NCBI RefSeq assembly: GCF_028737205.1
Contig: NZ_JAQZAL010000008.1
Coordinates: 124,001 to 188,000 of the forward strand
Source of the DNA: Actinomycetospora lutea
GTDB lineage: Bacteria; Actinomycetota; Actinomycetes; Mycobacteriales; Pseudonocardiaceae
Length of the DNA: 64,000 nucleotides
Direction of reading: 5' to 3'
The notes below the pieces were generated by a model. It was not told where the DNA came from. It saw nothing but the letters and a program-made list of their open reading frames with translations, and made no database searches. Below, one piece after another: positions 1 to 11,109 of this stretch; the stretch's first letter is position 1, and the number at the start of each line of letters is the position of its first letter. The translations under genes and the position numbers were made by a program.

Positions 1-296
1 GGGCGGTCGCCGCGCAGCAGCAGGACCTCGTGCACGCCGAGCGCGAGCAGGCCGAGCAGGTCGCGGCGCAGGCCGAGGGTGTTGCGGTCCCGGGCGTTGA
101 GCACCGCGACCGTCTCGTGGCCCCGACCGCGCACCTCCCCGGCGACCACGAGCCCGGCCACCGCCGCGCGGGCCGTCGCGTTGTCGGGCACGAGGAAGCG
201 GGCCGCGACCGGCGCGAGCGCGTCGAGCTGGCGGCGGACCGGGGCGAGGTCCGGGCGGTGCGGGACGTCCAGTTCAGCGGTGACGTCGAGGCTCAT
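1..296 (-). CDS. Methylenetetrahydrofolate reductase-like protein (N-terminal part)
   Basis: Only the first 98 codons are in the window; the gene runs off the left edge. The readable protein starts MSLDVTAELD and contains a NARDRN-x2-GLRRDL segment followed by GVHEVLLLRGDR. This matches the TIM-barrel region of MetF/MTHFR-type flavoproteins, where a conserved R-D-R-N is followed by a helix and the L-x-x-x-G-D strand. Its ATG overlaps the stop of the upstream carbonic anhydrase as ATGA, so the two are probably translated from one message. The family reduces methylene-THF, but the C-terminal half needed to separate true MetF from MTHFR-like paralogues is missing, so I give no symbol. Confidence 0.65.
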   Translation of the reverse strand, partial: MSLDVTAELDVPHRPDLAPVRRQLDALAPVAARFLVPDNATARAAVAGLVVAGEVRGRGHETVAVLNARDRNTLGLRRDLLGLLALGVHEVLLLRGDR

Positions 297-784
297 GCGA
301 CCTCGGTCAGGGCTCCGGTGTCGACGTCGTAGACGAAGCCGCGCACGTCGTCGGTGTGGACGAGGAACGGGCTGGAGCGCACCGCGGCGAGCGAGTCGCG
401 GACGTCCTGCTCGGTGTCGCGGAACGTGCCCGGCGCCCAGCTGGGCCGCCGGCCGGTCTCCGACTCGAGCTCGGCGACGAAGTCGTCGTCGGTGAAGGTC
501 GCCATGCCGCACCGGGTGTGGTGCAGCAGGACCACCTCGCGGGTCGCCAGCTTGCGCTGGCTGACCGCGAGCGAGCGCAGCACGTCGTCGGTCACCACGC
601 CGCCGGCGTTGCGGATGACGTGCGCCTCGCCGTCGCCCAGCCCCAGGACGCGGTAGACGTCCAGGCGCGCGTCCATGCAGGCCACGACCGCCACGCCACG
701 TGAGGGCGGCCCGGGCAGGCCGGGCTTGTCGAAGCCCGCCGCGAAGCTCTCGTTGGCCGCCAGCATCTCGTCGGTCGCCGTCAT
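293..784 (-). CDS. Beta-carbonic anhydrase (CanA/Rv1284 type)
   Basis: 163 aa, the usual length of small actinobacterial beta-class enzymes that hydrate CO2 to bicarbonate. The zinc site is visible as C36-x-D38-x-R40 (CMDAR) and H89-x2-C92 (HHTRCG), with HVIRNAGG at 55-62. The sequence closely resembles what I recall of M. tuberculosis Rv1284. An in-frame reading continues far upstream, but the ATG at 784 gives the expected MTATDEML N-terminus. The stop overlaps the ATG of the MTHFR-like gene (ATGA), suggesting coupling. Confidence 0.9.
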   Translation of the reverse strand: MTATDEMLAANESFAAGFDKPGLPGPPSRGVAVVACMDARLDVYRVLGLGDGEAHVIRNAGGVVTDDVLRSLAVSQRKLATREVVLLHHTRCGMATFTDDDFVAELESETGRRPSWAPGTFRDTEQDVRDSLAAVRSSPFLVHTDDVRGFVYDVDTGALTEVA

Positions 785-853
785 GCCCCTGATCCTGGCG
801 AGGCCGACCCCGGCGCGCACCGCGGGGTGATCCGGATCCCTAGGCTCGGGGGC

Positions 854-1447
854 ATGGCGCTCGCCTCCGTCCGCCTCGCCACCGCCGAGGACGCCGCCGC
901 CGTCGCGCACGTCCAGCGCACGGTGTGGACCTCGGCCTACGCCGAGATGCTCCCGCCCGGCGCGGTGGCGGGCTTCGACACGGACGCGGTCGCCGCGGGA
1001 TGGGCGGACCCGATCGCCGCGGGCGCGGTGTGGGTCGCGACCGAGGGCGACGCGCTGGTCGGCTTCTGCGCGGCCGGGCCGGCGGCCCCCGACGACCTCG
1101 CCGACGCCGCCGGCGCCGTCCCGGACGACGCGTCCTCGGTGGCCGCGGTGGCCGCGCTGCTCGTCGAGCCCCGGTGGGGACGACGCGGGCACGGGGGCCG
1201 TCTGCTGGTCGAGGCGGCGACCGGGCTGCGGGCGGCCGGCGCGACACGCGCGATCGCCTGGGTGCCCGAGCGCGACACCGCCTCGCGGCGCTTCTACGAG
1301 CGCGCCGGCTGGGACCCCGACGGCACCGTGCGCACCCTCGACGCCGGCGGGCGGCCGCTGCGCGAGATCCGGGTGGGCGGCCCGCTGGACCTGGAGTTCC
1401 GCCCCGAGCCGTCGCTCGACGACCTGGACCTTCCCCTGCTGTCCTGA
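854..1447 (+). CDS. GNAT family N-acetyltransferase
   Basis: 197 aa. A GNAT fold transfers an acyl group from acyl-CoA to an amine. Motif A is seen at about residues 102-118, where R-R-G-H-G provides the CoA pyrophosphate-binding turn, and motif B at RFYERAGW (146-153). The substrate cannot be told. I chose the ATG at 854 because TAGGCT (841-846) lies 7 nt upstream with no ribosome binding site, the arrangement expected of a leaderless mRNA. The next gene follows 9 bp after the stop, so the two probably form an operon. Confidence 0.85.
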   Translation: MALASVRLATAEDAAAVAHVQRTVWTSAYAEMLPPGAVAGFDTDAVAAGWADPIAAGAVWVATEGDALVGFCAAGPAAPDDLADAAGAVPDDASSVAAVAALLVEPRWGRRGHGGRLLVEAATGLRAAGATRAIAWVPERDTASRRFYERAGWDPDGTVRTLDAGGRPLREIRVGGPLDLEFRPEPSLDDLDLPLLS

Positions 1448-1456
1448 GGAGCGCCC

Positions 1457-2041
1457 GTGCTGGTCGTGTACGGCTTCACCCGCGTCGCCGTGGTGGTGCG
1501 CCGGTGGTTCGAGATCTCGCCCCAGGCGGTGATGGAGCACGGCGCCCGCGTCGAGCTGCGCCTGCTCACCCCGCAGGAGCACCGGGGCAGCGAGTCGGCC
1601 GCCCAGCGCACGGTCATCGACGAGGCCTTCTGGCGCGCCGACCTGTTCAACCGCCTCGACCGGCCCGCCGACGCGTTCTCGGCCGCCCACTTCCACCCGT
1701 TCTTCGACGGCGACGAGCCCTCCGAGCGCGTCTGGTCGCCGTCGCTCACGGCCGACCCGTGGGGCTGGCTCGCCGCGCAGCTCGACGACGTCGGCGCCCG
1801 GCTCGAGGGCGCCGGCCTGGATCCGGCGCTCGCCGCGGACGACGCCGAGGAGATCCGGGCGGCCGTCCCGGCGATCGTGGCCACGGCCCGCACGTTCGGC
1901 CCGGAGGACCCGATGTCGCGCGACGAGGACTTCCGCCTGACGAAGGACGCCGCGGAACGGGTGCGCCGGATGATCGCCCTGATCCCCGACGGCGTCGAGG
2001 TCGACCGCGAGTACCTGCGGCCGTGGATCGAGCAGGTCTAG
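1457..2041 (+). CDS. Unknown protein (194 aa)
   Basis: GTG start preceded by GAGGAG seven nt upstream, 9 bp after the GNAT gene. It is soluble, with no signal peptide or membrane segment. It has an aromatic N-terminal strand region (LVVYGFTRVAVVVRRWFE), a central HFHPFFDGDEPSERVWSPS stretch and an acidic helical C-terminus. Three-base periodicity and codon use match its neighbours, so the gene looks real. I recognise no family. It ends 6 bp from the convergent dapB stop. Confidence 0.7.
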   Translation: MLVVYGFTRVAVVVRRWFEISPQAVMEHGARVELRLLTPQEHRGSESAAQRTVIDEAFWRADLFNRLDRPADAFSAAHFHPFFDGDEPSERVWSPSLTADPWGWLAAQLDDVGARLEGAGLDPALAADDAEEIRAAVPAIVATARTFGPEDPMSRDEDFRLTKDAAERVRRMIALIPDGVEVDREYLRPWIEQV

Positions 2042-2047
2042 GCCCGA

Positions 2048-4163
<2,116 letters not shown>

Positions 4164-4167
<4 letters not shown>

Positions 4168-6470
4168 TCCGGCGACGAGCCCCCGATGGCGCCGGTCACC
4201 GCGCCCGAGGTGGCCGCCGCCGGGGCCGCCTCGGCGGGCGCCTCGCCGTCGGACGGGGCGGCGTCGGCGGCGTCCTCCTCCTTGACCGGAATGAGGCTGA
4301 TCTTGCCCCGGTTGTCGATGTCGGTGATCTCGACGCGCAGCTTGTCGCCGACGTTGACGACGTCCTCGACCTTGCCGATGCGCTTGCCGCCGCCCAGCTT
4401 CGAGATGTGGACGAGGCCGTCGCGGCCCGGCAGCAGCGAGACGAAGGCGCCGAAGGCGGCGGTCTTGACGACCGTGCCCAGGAACCGCTCGCCGATCTTC
4501 GGCAGCTGCGGGTTGGCGATGGCGTTGATCCGGTCGATCGCGGCCTGGGCGCTCGGCCCGTCGGCGGCACCGACGTAGATCGTGCCGTCGTCCTCGATGG
4601 AGATGTCGGCGCCGGTCTCCTCGGTGATCGAGTTGATCATCTTGCCCTTCGGGCCGATGACCTCGCCGATCTTGTCGACCGGCACCTTCACCGTGGTGAT
4701 GCGCGGCGCGAACTCGCTCATCTCGTCGGGCGCGTCGATGGCCTCGGCCATGACGTCGAGGATCGCGAGGCGGGCCCCGCGGGCCTGGGTCAGCGCCCGC
4801 CCGAGCACCTCGGACGGGATGCCGTCGAGCTTGGTGTCGAGCTGCAGGGCCGTCACGAAGTCCTTGGTGCCGGCGACCTTGAAGTCCATGTCACCGAACG
4901 CGTCCTCGGCGCCGAGGATGTCGGTCAGCGCGACGAAGGTCTCCTTGCCGTCGACCTCGCCCGAGACGAGGCCCATGGCGATCCCGGCCACCGGTGCCTT
5001 GAGCGGCACACCGGCGTTGAGCAGCGACATCGTCGAGGCGCAGACCGAGCCCATCGACGTCGAGCCGTTGGAGCCGAGCGCCTCGGAGACCTGGCGGATG
5101 GCGTAGGGGAACTCCTCGCGCGTCGGCAGCACCGGCACGAGCGCCCGCTCGGCCAGCGCGCCGTGGCCGATCTCGCGGCGCTTCGGCGAGCCCACGCGGC
5201 CGGTCTCACCGGTGGAGAACGGCGGGAAGTTGTAGTGGTGCATGTACCGCTTGGTCGTCTCCGGGCCGAGCGAGTCGATCGTCTGCTCGAGCCGGAGCAT
5301 GTTCAGCGTGGTGACGCCCAGGATCTGGGTCTCGCCGCGCTCGAACAGCGCCGAGCCGTGCGCCCGCGGGATGACCTCGACCTCGGCGGCCAGCGGACGG
5401 ATGTCCGTGGTGCCGCGGCCGTCGATGCGGAAGCCGTCGGAGAGGATCCGCTGGCGGACGGTCTTCTTGGTCAGCGAGCGGAAGGCCTCGCCGATCTCCT
5501 TCTCGCGGCCCTCGAACTTGCCGGACAGCTCGGCGACCAGGCGGTCCTTGATCGCGTCCTGGGCCTCGTCGCGGTCCTGCTTGCCGGTGATCGTGAACGT
5601 CTCGTCGAGGTCGGAGCCGACCGCGCTCTCGACCGCCGAGTAGACGTCGTCCTGGTACGGCGGGAAGGTCGGGTAGTCCTTCGTCGTCGTGCCGGTGGCG
5701 GTGTAGAGCTCCTTCTGCGCCTCGCAGAGGGTGCGGATGAACGGCTTGGCCGCCTCCATGCCCGCGGCGACGATCTCCTCGGTGGGCGCCTGGGCGCCCT
5801 CGCCGATGAGCGTCCACGCGTGGTCGGTGGCCTCGGCCTCGACCATCGCGATGGCGACGTCGGAGCCGTCGGCGGTCACCGAGCCGGCGATCACCATGTC
5901 GAAGACGGCGCTCTGGAGCTGCTCCCACGTCGGGAAGGCGACCCACTGGCCGTTGATCAACGCCACGCGGGTGGCGCCGATCGGGCCGTCGAAGGGCAGC
6001 CCGGAGATCTGCGTCGACGCCGAGGCCGCGTTGATCGCGAGGACGTCGTAGGGGTCCTTCGGGTCCAGGCTCTGGACCGTGATGACGACCTGGACCTCGT
6101 TGCGCAGGCCGCTGGTGAAGGTCGGGCGCAGCGGGCGGTCGATGAGCCGGCAGGTGAGGATCGCGTCGGTCGACGGGCGGCCCTCGCGGCGGAAGAACGA
6201 GCCGGGGATCCGGCCCGCGGCGTACATGCGCTCCTCGACGTCGACCGTCAGCGGGAAGAAGTCGAAGTTGTCCTTCGGCCGCTTCGAGGCGGTCGTCGCG
6301 GAGAGCAGCATCGTGTCGTCGTCCAGGTAGGCGACGACGGCGCCGGCCGCCTGACGGGCCAGGCGGCCCGTCTCAAAGCGGACGGTGCGGGTGCCGTAGG
6401 CACCGTTGTCCAGGACCGCGGTGGTCTCGTGGACGGCCCCGTCGTTGACGGCGGCGTGTGTCTCGGTCAT
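4164..6470 (-). CDS. pnp: Polyribonucleotide nucleotidyltransferase (PNPase)
   Basis: 768 aa, the length of actinobacterial PNPase/GpsI. It degrades RNA 3'-5' phosphorolytically. Two RNase PH-like domains (about 15-250 and 330-560) are separated by an all-helical linker. A KH domain ([16 protein letters not shown]) and an S1 domain ([20 protein letters not shown]) follow at the C-terminus. The tail after S1 is Ala/Pro/Asp-rich. The ATG at 6470 has GAGGAG about 9 nt upstream. The gene lies downstream of rpsO, with a hairpin-rich spacer between them. Confidence 0.97.
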
Positions 6471-6555
6471 GGGGGGTTCTCCTCTGCGAGGCCCCTACCG
6501 CGTCCCGACCAGGTCTCCCAGGGCTCCCCCGGCGACGAGGCGGTCTTCGATCGAA

Positions 6556-6580
6556 GCCCACGGAGCGTGTGTCCGTGGGC
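6556..6580 (-). other. Perfect 9-bp stem-loop in the rpsO-pnp spacer
   Basis: GCCCACGGA (6556-6564), a 7-nt loop, then TCCGTGGGC (6572-6580). A 12-bp palindrome CTTCGATCGAAG (6545-6556) abuts it. It lies in the leader of pnp. In Streptomyces the rpsO-pnp intergenic hairpin is cleaved by RNase III, so this is a plausible processing or autoregulatory site for PNPase. That role is inferred from position only. Confidence 0.5.
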
Positions 6581-6654
6581 CACTACCGAGGACCGGCCGA
6601 CGCGCGGGCGTCCCGGGTGCGTGGACGATGGCGGCGGGGCCGGATGGGGGTCTG

Positions 6655-6706
6655 CGCACGCCACCGCGCCGGCCGGCGTCGCGGCCGGTCGGCGCGGTGC
6701 GTGCGC
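6655..6706 (-). terminator. Long GC-rich hairpin after rpsO
   Basis: GCACGCCACCGCGCCGGCCG pairs, with small bulges, with the downstream arm ending GGCGCGGTGCGTGC. It starts 20 nt after the rpsO stop. There is no U-tract, so it could be an actinobacterial I-shaped terminator, a partial terminator allowing read-through into pnp, or an RNase III target. Confidence 0.5.
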
Positions 6707-6725
6707 GGGGTTCAGCGGAGCCTCG

Positions 6726-6995
6726 TCAGCGGCGCAGCCCCAGCCGCTCGATGAGCGAGCGGTAGCGGGCCACGTCGACGGAGGCGACGTACTTCAGCAG
6801 GCGACGACGACGCCCGACCAGCAGCAGCAGTCCGCGGCGGGAGTGGTGGTCGTGCTTGTGCATCTTGAGGTGCTCGGTGAGCCGCACGATGCGCTGCGTG
6901 AGCAGCGCGACCTGCGCCTCGGGCGACCCGGTGTCCGTCTCATGGACCCCGTACTCGGTGAGGGTCGCCTTCTTCTGCTCGGTGGTCAGTGCCAC
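6726..6995 (-). CDS. rpsO: 30S ribosomal protein S15
   Basis: 89 aa, exactly the family length. S15 binds 16S rRNA early in 30S assembly. The sequence has the family N-terminus [15 protein letters not shown], the conserved [13 protein letters not shown] and the basic [12 protein letters not shown] core. The reading frame is open further upstream, but GTG 6995 gives the canonical start and has GGAG about 7 nt before it. It is followed by pnp, the order seen across bacteria. Confidence 0.97.
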   Translation of the reverse strand: MALTTEQKKATLTEYGVHETDTGSPEAQVALLTQRIVRLTEHLKMHKHDHHSRRGLLLLVGRRRRLLKYVASVDVARYRSLIERLGLRR

Positions 6996-7172
6996 GGGGT
7001 GGTGCTCCAGTCTGCTGTCGTCGGTGCCGTGAGCATGGACGACGCCCGTCGCGACCGGCTGTCGCCGTCGGTGGACGTCGTACTCGCGGGGGCGAACCAC
7101 CCGCCGCCCGGCCACCACGGACCGCAGCCAGGCGAAACAACTCCCAGTGTACCGACGGGTCCGCACACCCCG

Positions 7173-7667
7173 TCAGCGCCCCGGCCCGGGCGCCTCGACA
7201 CCCGCCGCACGCCTCAGCAGGCCCGCGAGCGAGGGGAAGCCGCGGTCGAGGGTGTCGGCCGCCCGGGCCAGCTCGTCGGGCCCGGCGACCGTGCGGAGCA
7301 GGTCGTAGGAGCCCGTCGCGCTCGTCGGCGCGCGCGGCTCGGTGGCCCGGACGCCGGCGAGGAGGCGCTTCACCGCCGCGGGGTCCGCGGCGGGGTCGGC
7401 GTGCTGCGTCACGGCCTGCTCGAGCAGCACGAGGCGGCCGAGCACCGCCGGCGTCCCGATCTTCACCCGCCGCCCGCTCATGAGCTGGGAGAGCATCGGC
7501 GAGCTGACGCCCAGCGCCGCCGCCAGCGCTGCCTGCGACACGTCGAGGGCGGCCAGGAGGCGCCGCAGCCGGTCGCCCAGGGGCTCGCCGTAGAACCGGC
7601 GCTGCAGCTCGCGGTTGCGCCGCACCGTCCCTGCCGCATCCGACCCCGCGGCGTCCGATCGGCCCAC
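7173..7667 (-). CDS. XRE-type helix-turn-helix DNA-binding protein
   Basis: 164 aa. A clear helix-turn-helix occupies about residues 43-65 (SQAALAAALGVSSPMLSQLM). It is flanked by a basic N-terminal stretch and a C-terminal helical region rich in Arg and Leu with no recognisable ligand domain. The GTG start at 7667 is my choice. It sits between ribF and rpsO on the same strand, with 78 bp to ribF and a longer leader before rpsO. Its targets are unknown. Confidence 0.75.
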   Translation of the reverse strand: MGRSDAAGSDAAGTVRRNRELQRRFYGEPLGDRLRRLLAALDVSQAALAAALGVSSPMLSQLMSGRRVKIGTPAVLGRLVLLEQAVTQHADPAADPAAVKRLLAGVRATEPRAPTSATGSYDLLRTVAGPDELARAADTLDRGFPSLAGLLRRAAGVEAPGPGR

Positions 7668-7745
7668 GCCACCTCCCGCCGCCCGTCCTGCCCTCGTGGC
7701 GAGCGTGGCAGCCGGGCGGGAGCCGTGGTGGCCGTTCGGGGGAAG

Positions 7746-8696
7746 TCAGAGGCCGAGGACCTCGCGGGTGCGCAGGACGTCCTTGTCCATCGCGGCGATG
7801 AGTTCCTCGACGCCGTCGAAGCGGTCCATCCCGCGCAGCCGCTCGACGAAGTCGACTCCCACGCGGGCGCCGTAGAGGTCCTCGTCGGTGTCGAGCACGT
7901 ACGCCTCGACGGTGCGCTGGCGGCCCGAGAACGTCGGGTTGGTGCCCACCGAGGTCGCGGCGGGCCGGACCTCGCCGCGGTGGTGGAACCAGCACGCGTA
8001 CACCCCGTCGGCGGGGATCGCGGCGTGCTCGCCGCAGTCGACGTTGGCCGTGGGGTAGCCCAGCTCGCGGCCGCGCTGGTCGCCGCGGACGACGACCCCC
8101 TCGAGGCGGTGCGGCCGGCCCAGGGCCTCGGCGGCCGCGCGGACGTCGCCGGCGGCGATGCTCGCGCGGATGTAGGTCGACGAGAACGTCACGGTCGAGC
8201 CCGCCGCGGCACCGCCCAGCGGCTCGGTGACCAGGTCCACGCCCTCGGCGGCGAAGCCGAAGCGCTGGCCGAGCCGTTCGAGCTCGGCGACGTCGCCGGC
8301 GGCCTTGTGGCCGAACGTGAAGTTCCGCCCGACGACCACCATCGCCGCGTGCAGCCGGTCGACGAGCAGCTCGTGGACGAACTCGTCGGGCGCCACCCGG
8401 GCGAGGTCGGTGGTGAACGGCAGCACCCAGAACGCGTCGACGCCGAGCTCGGCGACGAGCTCGGCGCGGCGGGTCAGCGTCGTCAGCCGCACCGGGTGCG
8501 TGCCGGGACGCAGGACCGAGGCCGGGTGCGGGTCGAAGGTGATGAGCACGGTGGGCAGGCCGAGCTCGCGCCCGTGGGCGACGGCCCGGGCGATGAGCTG
8601 CTGGTGGCCGCGGTGCACGCCGTCGAACACGCCGATCGTCACGACGCACCGACCCCAGCCCGACGGCACGCCGTCGGGTCCCCGCCAGGTTTGCAC
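7746..8696 (-). CDS. ribF: Bifunctional riboflavin kinase / FAD synthetase
   Basis: 316 aa, the normal length. It makes FMN and then FAD. The N-terminal nucleotidyltransferase shows GVFDGVHRGHQQLI and the FDPHPA motif. The C-terminal kinase shows GRELGYPTANV and a TxVEAYVLD-type strand. GTG 8696 gives VQTWRGPDGVP, typical of actinobacterial RibF; an in-frame extension to 9521 is the opposite side of truB and is not used. It is probably co-transcribed behind truB (76 bp gap). Confidence 0.95.
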   Translation of the reverse strand: MQTWRGPDGVPSGWGRCVVTIGVFDGVHRGHQQLIARAVAHGRELGLPTVLITFDPHPASVLRPGTHPVRLTTLTRRAELVAELGVDAFWVLPFTTDLARVAPDEFVHELLVDRLHAAMVVVGRNFTFGHKAAGDVAELERLGQRFGFAAEGVDLVTEPLGGAAAGSTVTFSSTYIRASIAAGDVRAAAEALGRPHRLEGVVVRGDQRGRELGYPTANVDCGEHAAIPADGVYACWFHHRGEVRPAATSVGTNPTFSGRQRTVEAYVLDTDEDLYGARVGVDFVERLRGMDRFDGVEELIAAMDKDVLRTREVLGL

Positions 8697-8772
8697 GGCC
8701 GGGAGCGTACGGCCGGTCGCCGGGGTCACGCCGTGTCGGTGGGGGTGATCAGGTCGGGCGTCACCCCGGAGC

Positions 8773-9696
8773 TCACGCCGGTGCGAGGACGAGCACCGGG
8801 CGGGCGGCGCCGCGGTCGTCGGCGACGAGCCCGACGACGTGGCCGTCCGGGCCGAACACGCCGACCGTCCCGGCACGGCCCCCGGCAGGCAGCGGGCGGC
8901 CGTGGGCGAGCCCGGCGGCCTCGTCGGCGTCGGCGTCGCGGCGGGGGAAGGCCGTGGCGACCGCCGCGTCGAGGTCGAGCGACAGCGACGCGCGCCCCGC
9001 CGTCTCCTCCTCCTCGGCGAGGACCTCGATCGTGCGGGCCTGCGCGAGCGTGAACGGCCCGACCCGCGTGCGGCGCAGCGCGGTGAGGTGGCCGCCGACG
9101 CCGAGCCCGGCGCCGAGGTCGCGGGCCAGCGCCCGCACGTAGGTGCCCGAGGAGCAGTCGACGAGGACGTCGAGGTCGCGGAATGGCCCGTCCTGCCGGG
9201 TCGCGAGCACGTCGAGACGGCGCACGGTGACGGGGCGGGCCTCGAGCCGGACGTCCTCGCCGGCGCGGGCGCGCTCGTAGGCACGCCGGCCGTCCACCTT
9301 GATCGCCGACACGCTGCTCGGGACCTGGGCGATGTCGCCGGTGAGGTCCCGGATCCCCGCGGCGATCGCGGACTCCGTGACCCGGCCCGTGTCGACCGGG
9401 TCGCCGAGCGGCTCCCCCTCGGCGTCGTCGGTGCTGGTCGCGAGCCCGAGACGGACGGTGGCGAGGTAGCTCTTGGTGTCCAGGGCGAGGTGGCCGAGGA
9501 GCTTCGTCGCCCGCTCGACACCCAGCACGAGCACGCCGGTCGCCATCGGGTCGAGCGTGCCCGCGTGCCCCACCTTGCGGGTGCCCATCAGCCGCCGGGC
9601 GCGCCCGACGACGTCGTGCGACGTCCACCCCGCCGGCTTGTCGACCACGAGCAGCCCCGGCGGCGGGGGCTCCCGCCGCTCACCACGTCCGGCCAT
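8773..9696 (-). CDS. truB: tRNA pseudouridine(55) synthase
   Basis: 307 aa. It makes pseudouridine 55 in the T-loop of tRNAs. The catalytic aspartate is D49 in HAGTLDPMATGVL. LLVVDKPAGWTSHDVV at the N-terminus and the KVDGRRAYERAR segment are family hallmarks, and the C-terminus carries the PUA-like extension of actinobacterial TruB. ATG 9696 is used although the frame stays open upstream. A plus-strand oxidoreductase starts divergently 65 bp away. Confidence 0.95.
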   Translation of the reverse strand: MAGRGERREPPPPGLLVVDKPAGWTSHDVVGRARRLMGTRKVGHAGTLDPMATGVLVLGVERATKLLGHLALDTKSYLATVRLGLATSTDDAEGEPLGDPVDTGRVTESAIAAGIRDLTGDIAQVPSSVSAIKVDGRRAYERARAGEDVRLEARPVTVRRLDVLATRQDGPFRDLDVLVDCSSGTYVRALARDLGAGLGVGGHLTALRRTRVGPFTLAQARTIEVLAEEEETAGRASLSLDLDAAVATAFPRRDADADEAAGLAHGRPLPAGGRAGTVGVFGPDGHVVGLVADDRGAARPVLVLAPA

Positions 9697-9760
9697 GGGC
9701 GACCATGATGCCTGCCTCTCCCACCCCGCCCGGCACCGTCCCGGCAGGCATGCTGGGGAG

Positions 9761-11041
9761 GTGACCATCCCGACGCGCACCGACGTCCTCGTCGTGGGCG
9801 CCGGCCCCGCCGGGTCGGCCGCCGCGGCCTGGGCCGCCGACGCCGGCCACGACGTCGTCCTCGCCGACGCCGCCGTCTTCCCCCGCGACAAGGCCTGCGG
9901 CGACGGGCTGACACCGCGGGCGATCGCGGAGCTCGAGCACCTCGGGCTCGGCGAGTGGGTGCGCGGGCGCGGCACCAACCGCGGCCTGCGCGCCGCCGGC
10001 TTCGGCCAGCTGCTGGAGCTGCCCTGGCCCGGCGGGTCGCTGCCCGCGCACGGCGGGGCGGTGGCGCGCACCGAGCTCGACGCCCGCATCCGCGCGGTCG
10101 CGCTGTCCCGGGGCGCGCAGCCGGTGGAGGGCGCCCGCGCCGTGGACGTCGAGCGCTCCGGGAACGGGGTCTCCGGCGTCGTGTTCAGCACCGCCGACGG
10201 CGGGACGACGACCATCGGGTGCCGCCGCCTCGTCGTCGCCGACGGGGCCCGGTCGACGCTGGGGCGCGTGCTCGGGCGCGAGTGGCATCGCGAGACCGCC
10301 TACGGCGTCGCCGCCCGCGGGTACGTGCGCTCGGGGCGCCACGACGACGGGTGGATCTCGTCGCACCTGGAGCTGCGGGGCACCGAGGATGAGGTGCTCT
10401 CGGGCTACGGCTGGGTGTTCCCGCTGCACGACGGGCACGTGAACATCGGCGTCGGGACCCTGGCCACCGAGGCCCGGCCCGCGAACGTGCGGCTGCGCTC
10501 GCTGATCGCGCACTACGCCGCCCGGCGCCGCGACGACTGGCAGCTCGACGGCGAGGTGCGCGACGTCGCCTCCGCCCTGCTGCCGATGGGCGGCGCGGTG
10601 TCGGGTGTGGCGGGACGCAACTGGGCGCTGGTGGGCGACGCCGCCGGGCTCGTGAACCCGCTCAACGGCGAGGGCATCGACTACGGCCTGGAGAGCGGGC
10701 GGACGATCGCGGGCCTGCTCGACGCCGACGGTGCCGACGGGGACCTCTCGCTGGCCTGGCCCGCCACCCTGCGCCGGCACTACGGCTCGGCGTTCTCGAT
10801 CGCGCGGCGCCTGGCCACGCTGCTGACGATGCCGCGCCTGCTCCCGATCGCCGGACCGATCGGCATGCGCTCGCGGGCCCTGATGACCGTGGCCCTGCGG
10901 GTCATGGGCAACCTCGTCACCGAGGAGGACGCCGACCTCGTGGCCCGCGCCTGGCGCGTGGCCGGGCGCGCCTCGCTGCGCGCCGACGACCGGCCGCCCT
11001 TCCCCGCCGCCGACCTGCGCCGGCCCGTCGCCGCGGGCTGA
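9761..11041 (+). CDS. Geranylgeranyl reductase family FAD-dependent oxidoreductase
   Basis: 426 aa. The Rossmann fingerprint GAGPAGSAAA is at 13-22, the KACGDGLTPRA segment typical of GGR-type enzymes follows, and the second FAD motif is WALVGDAAGLVNPLNGEGI. The family saturates isoprenoid double bonds; mycobacterial MenJ reduces menaquinone, so a quinone or lipid substrate is plausible but not shown. The GTG at 9761 has CATGCT (9749-9754) six nt before it, consistent with a leaderless start. The gene interrupts an otherwise minus-strand housekeeping block. Confidence 0.85.
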   Translation: MTIPTRTDVLVVGAGPAGSAAAAWAADAGHDVVLADAAVFPRDKACGDGLTPRAIAELEHLGLGEWVRGRGTNRGLRAAGFGQLLELPWPGGSLPAHGGAVARTELDARIRAVALSRGAQPVEGARAVDVERSGNGVSGVVFSTADGGTTTIGCRRLVVADGARSTLGRVLGREWHRETAYGVAARGYVRSGRHDDGWISSHLELRGTEDEVLSGYGWVFPLHDGHVNIGVGTLATEARPANVRLRSLIAHYAARRRDDWQLDGEVRDVASALLPMGGAVSGVAGRNWALVGDAAGLVNPLNGEGIDYGLESGRTIAGLLDADGADGDLSLAWPATLRRHYGSAFSIARRLATLLTMPRLLPIAGPIGMRSRALMTVALRVMGNLVTEEDADLVARAWRVAGRASLRADDRPPFPAADLRRPVAAG

Positions 11042-11060
11042 GGCGCTCGCGTGCGGTTCG

Positions 11061-11083
11061 ACCCGTGTCCCCGGGACACGGGT
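11061..11083. terminator. Perfect 11-bp inverted repeat between convergent genes
   Basis: ACCCGTGTCCC, one central base, then GGGACACGGGT. It lies 20 bp after the reductase stop and 27 bp before the end of the convergent MATE gene, so it can act as a bidirectional terminator without a U-tract. Confidence 0.65.
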
Positions 11084-11109
11084 TCGCCCGGGAGCACGGC
11101 GGGCGGCCC

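Noticed and set aside
7088-7172. Possible extra coding sequence upstream of rpsO
   Set aside because: The in-frame extension of rpsO is longer than the invariant family length, and GTG 6995 has a proper ribosome binding site; the stretch is best read as the rpsO leader.
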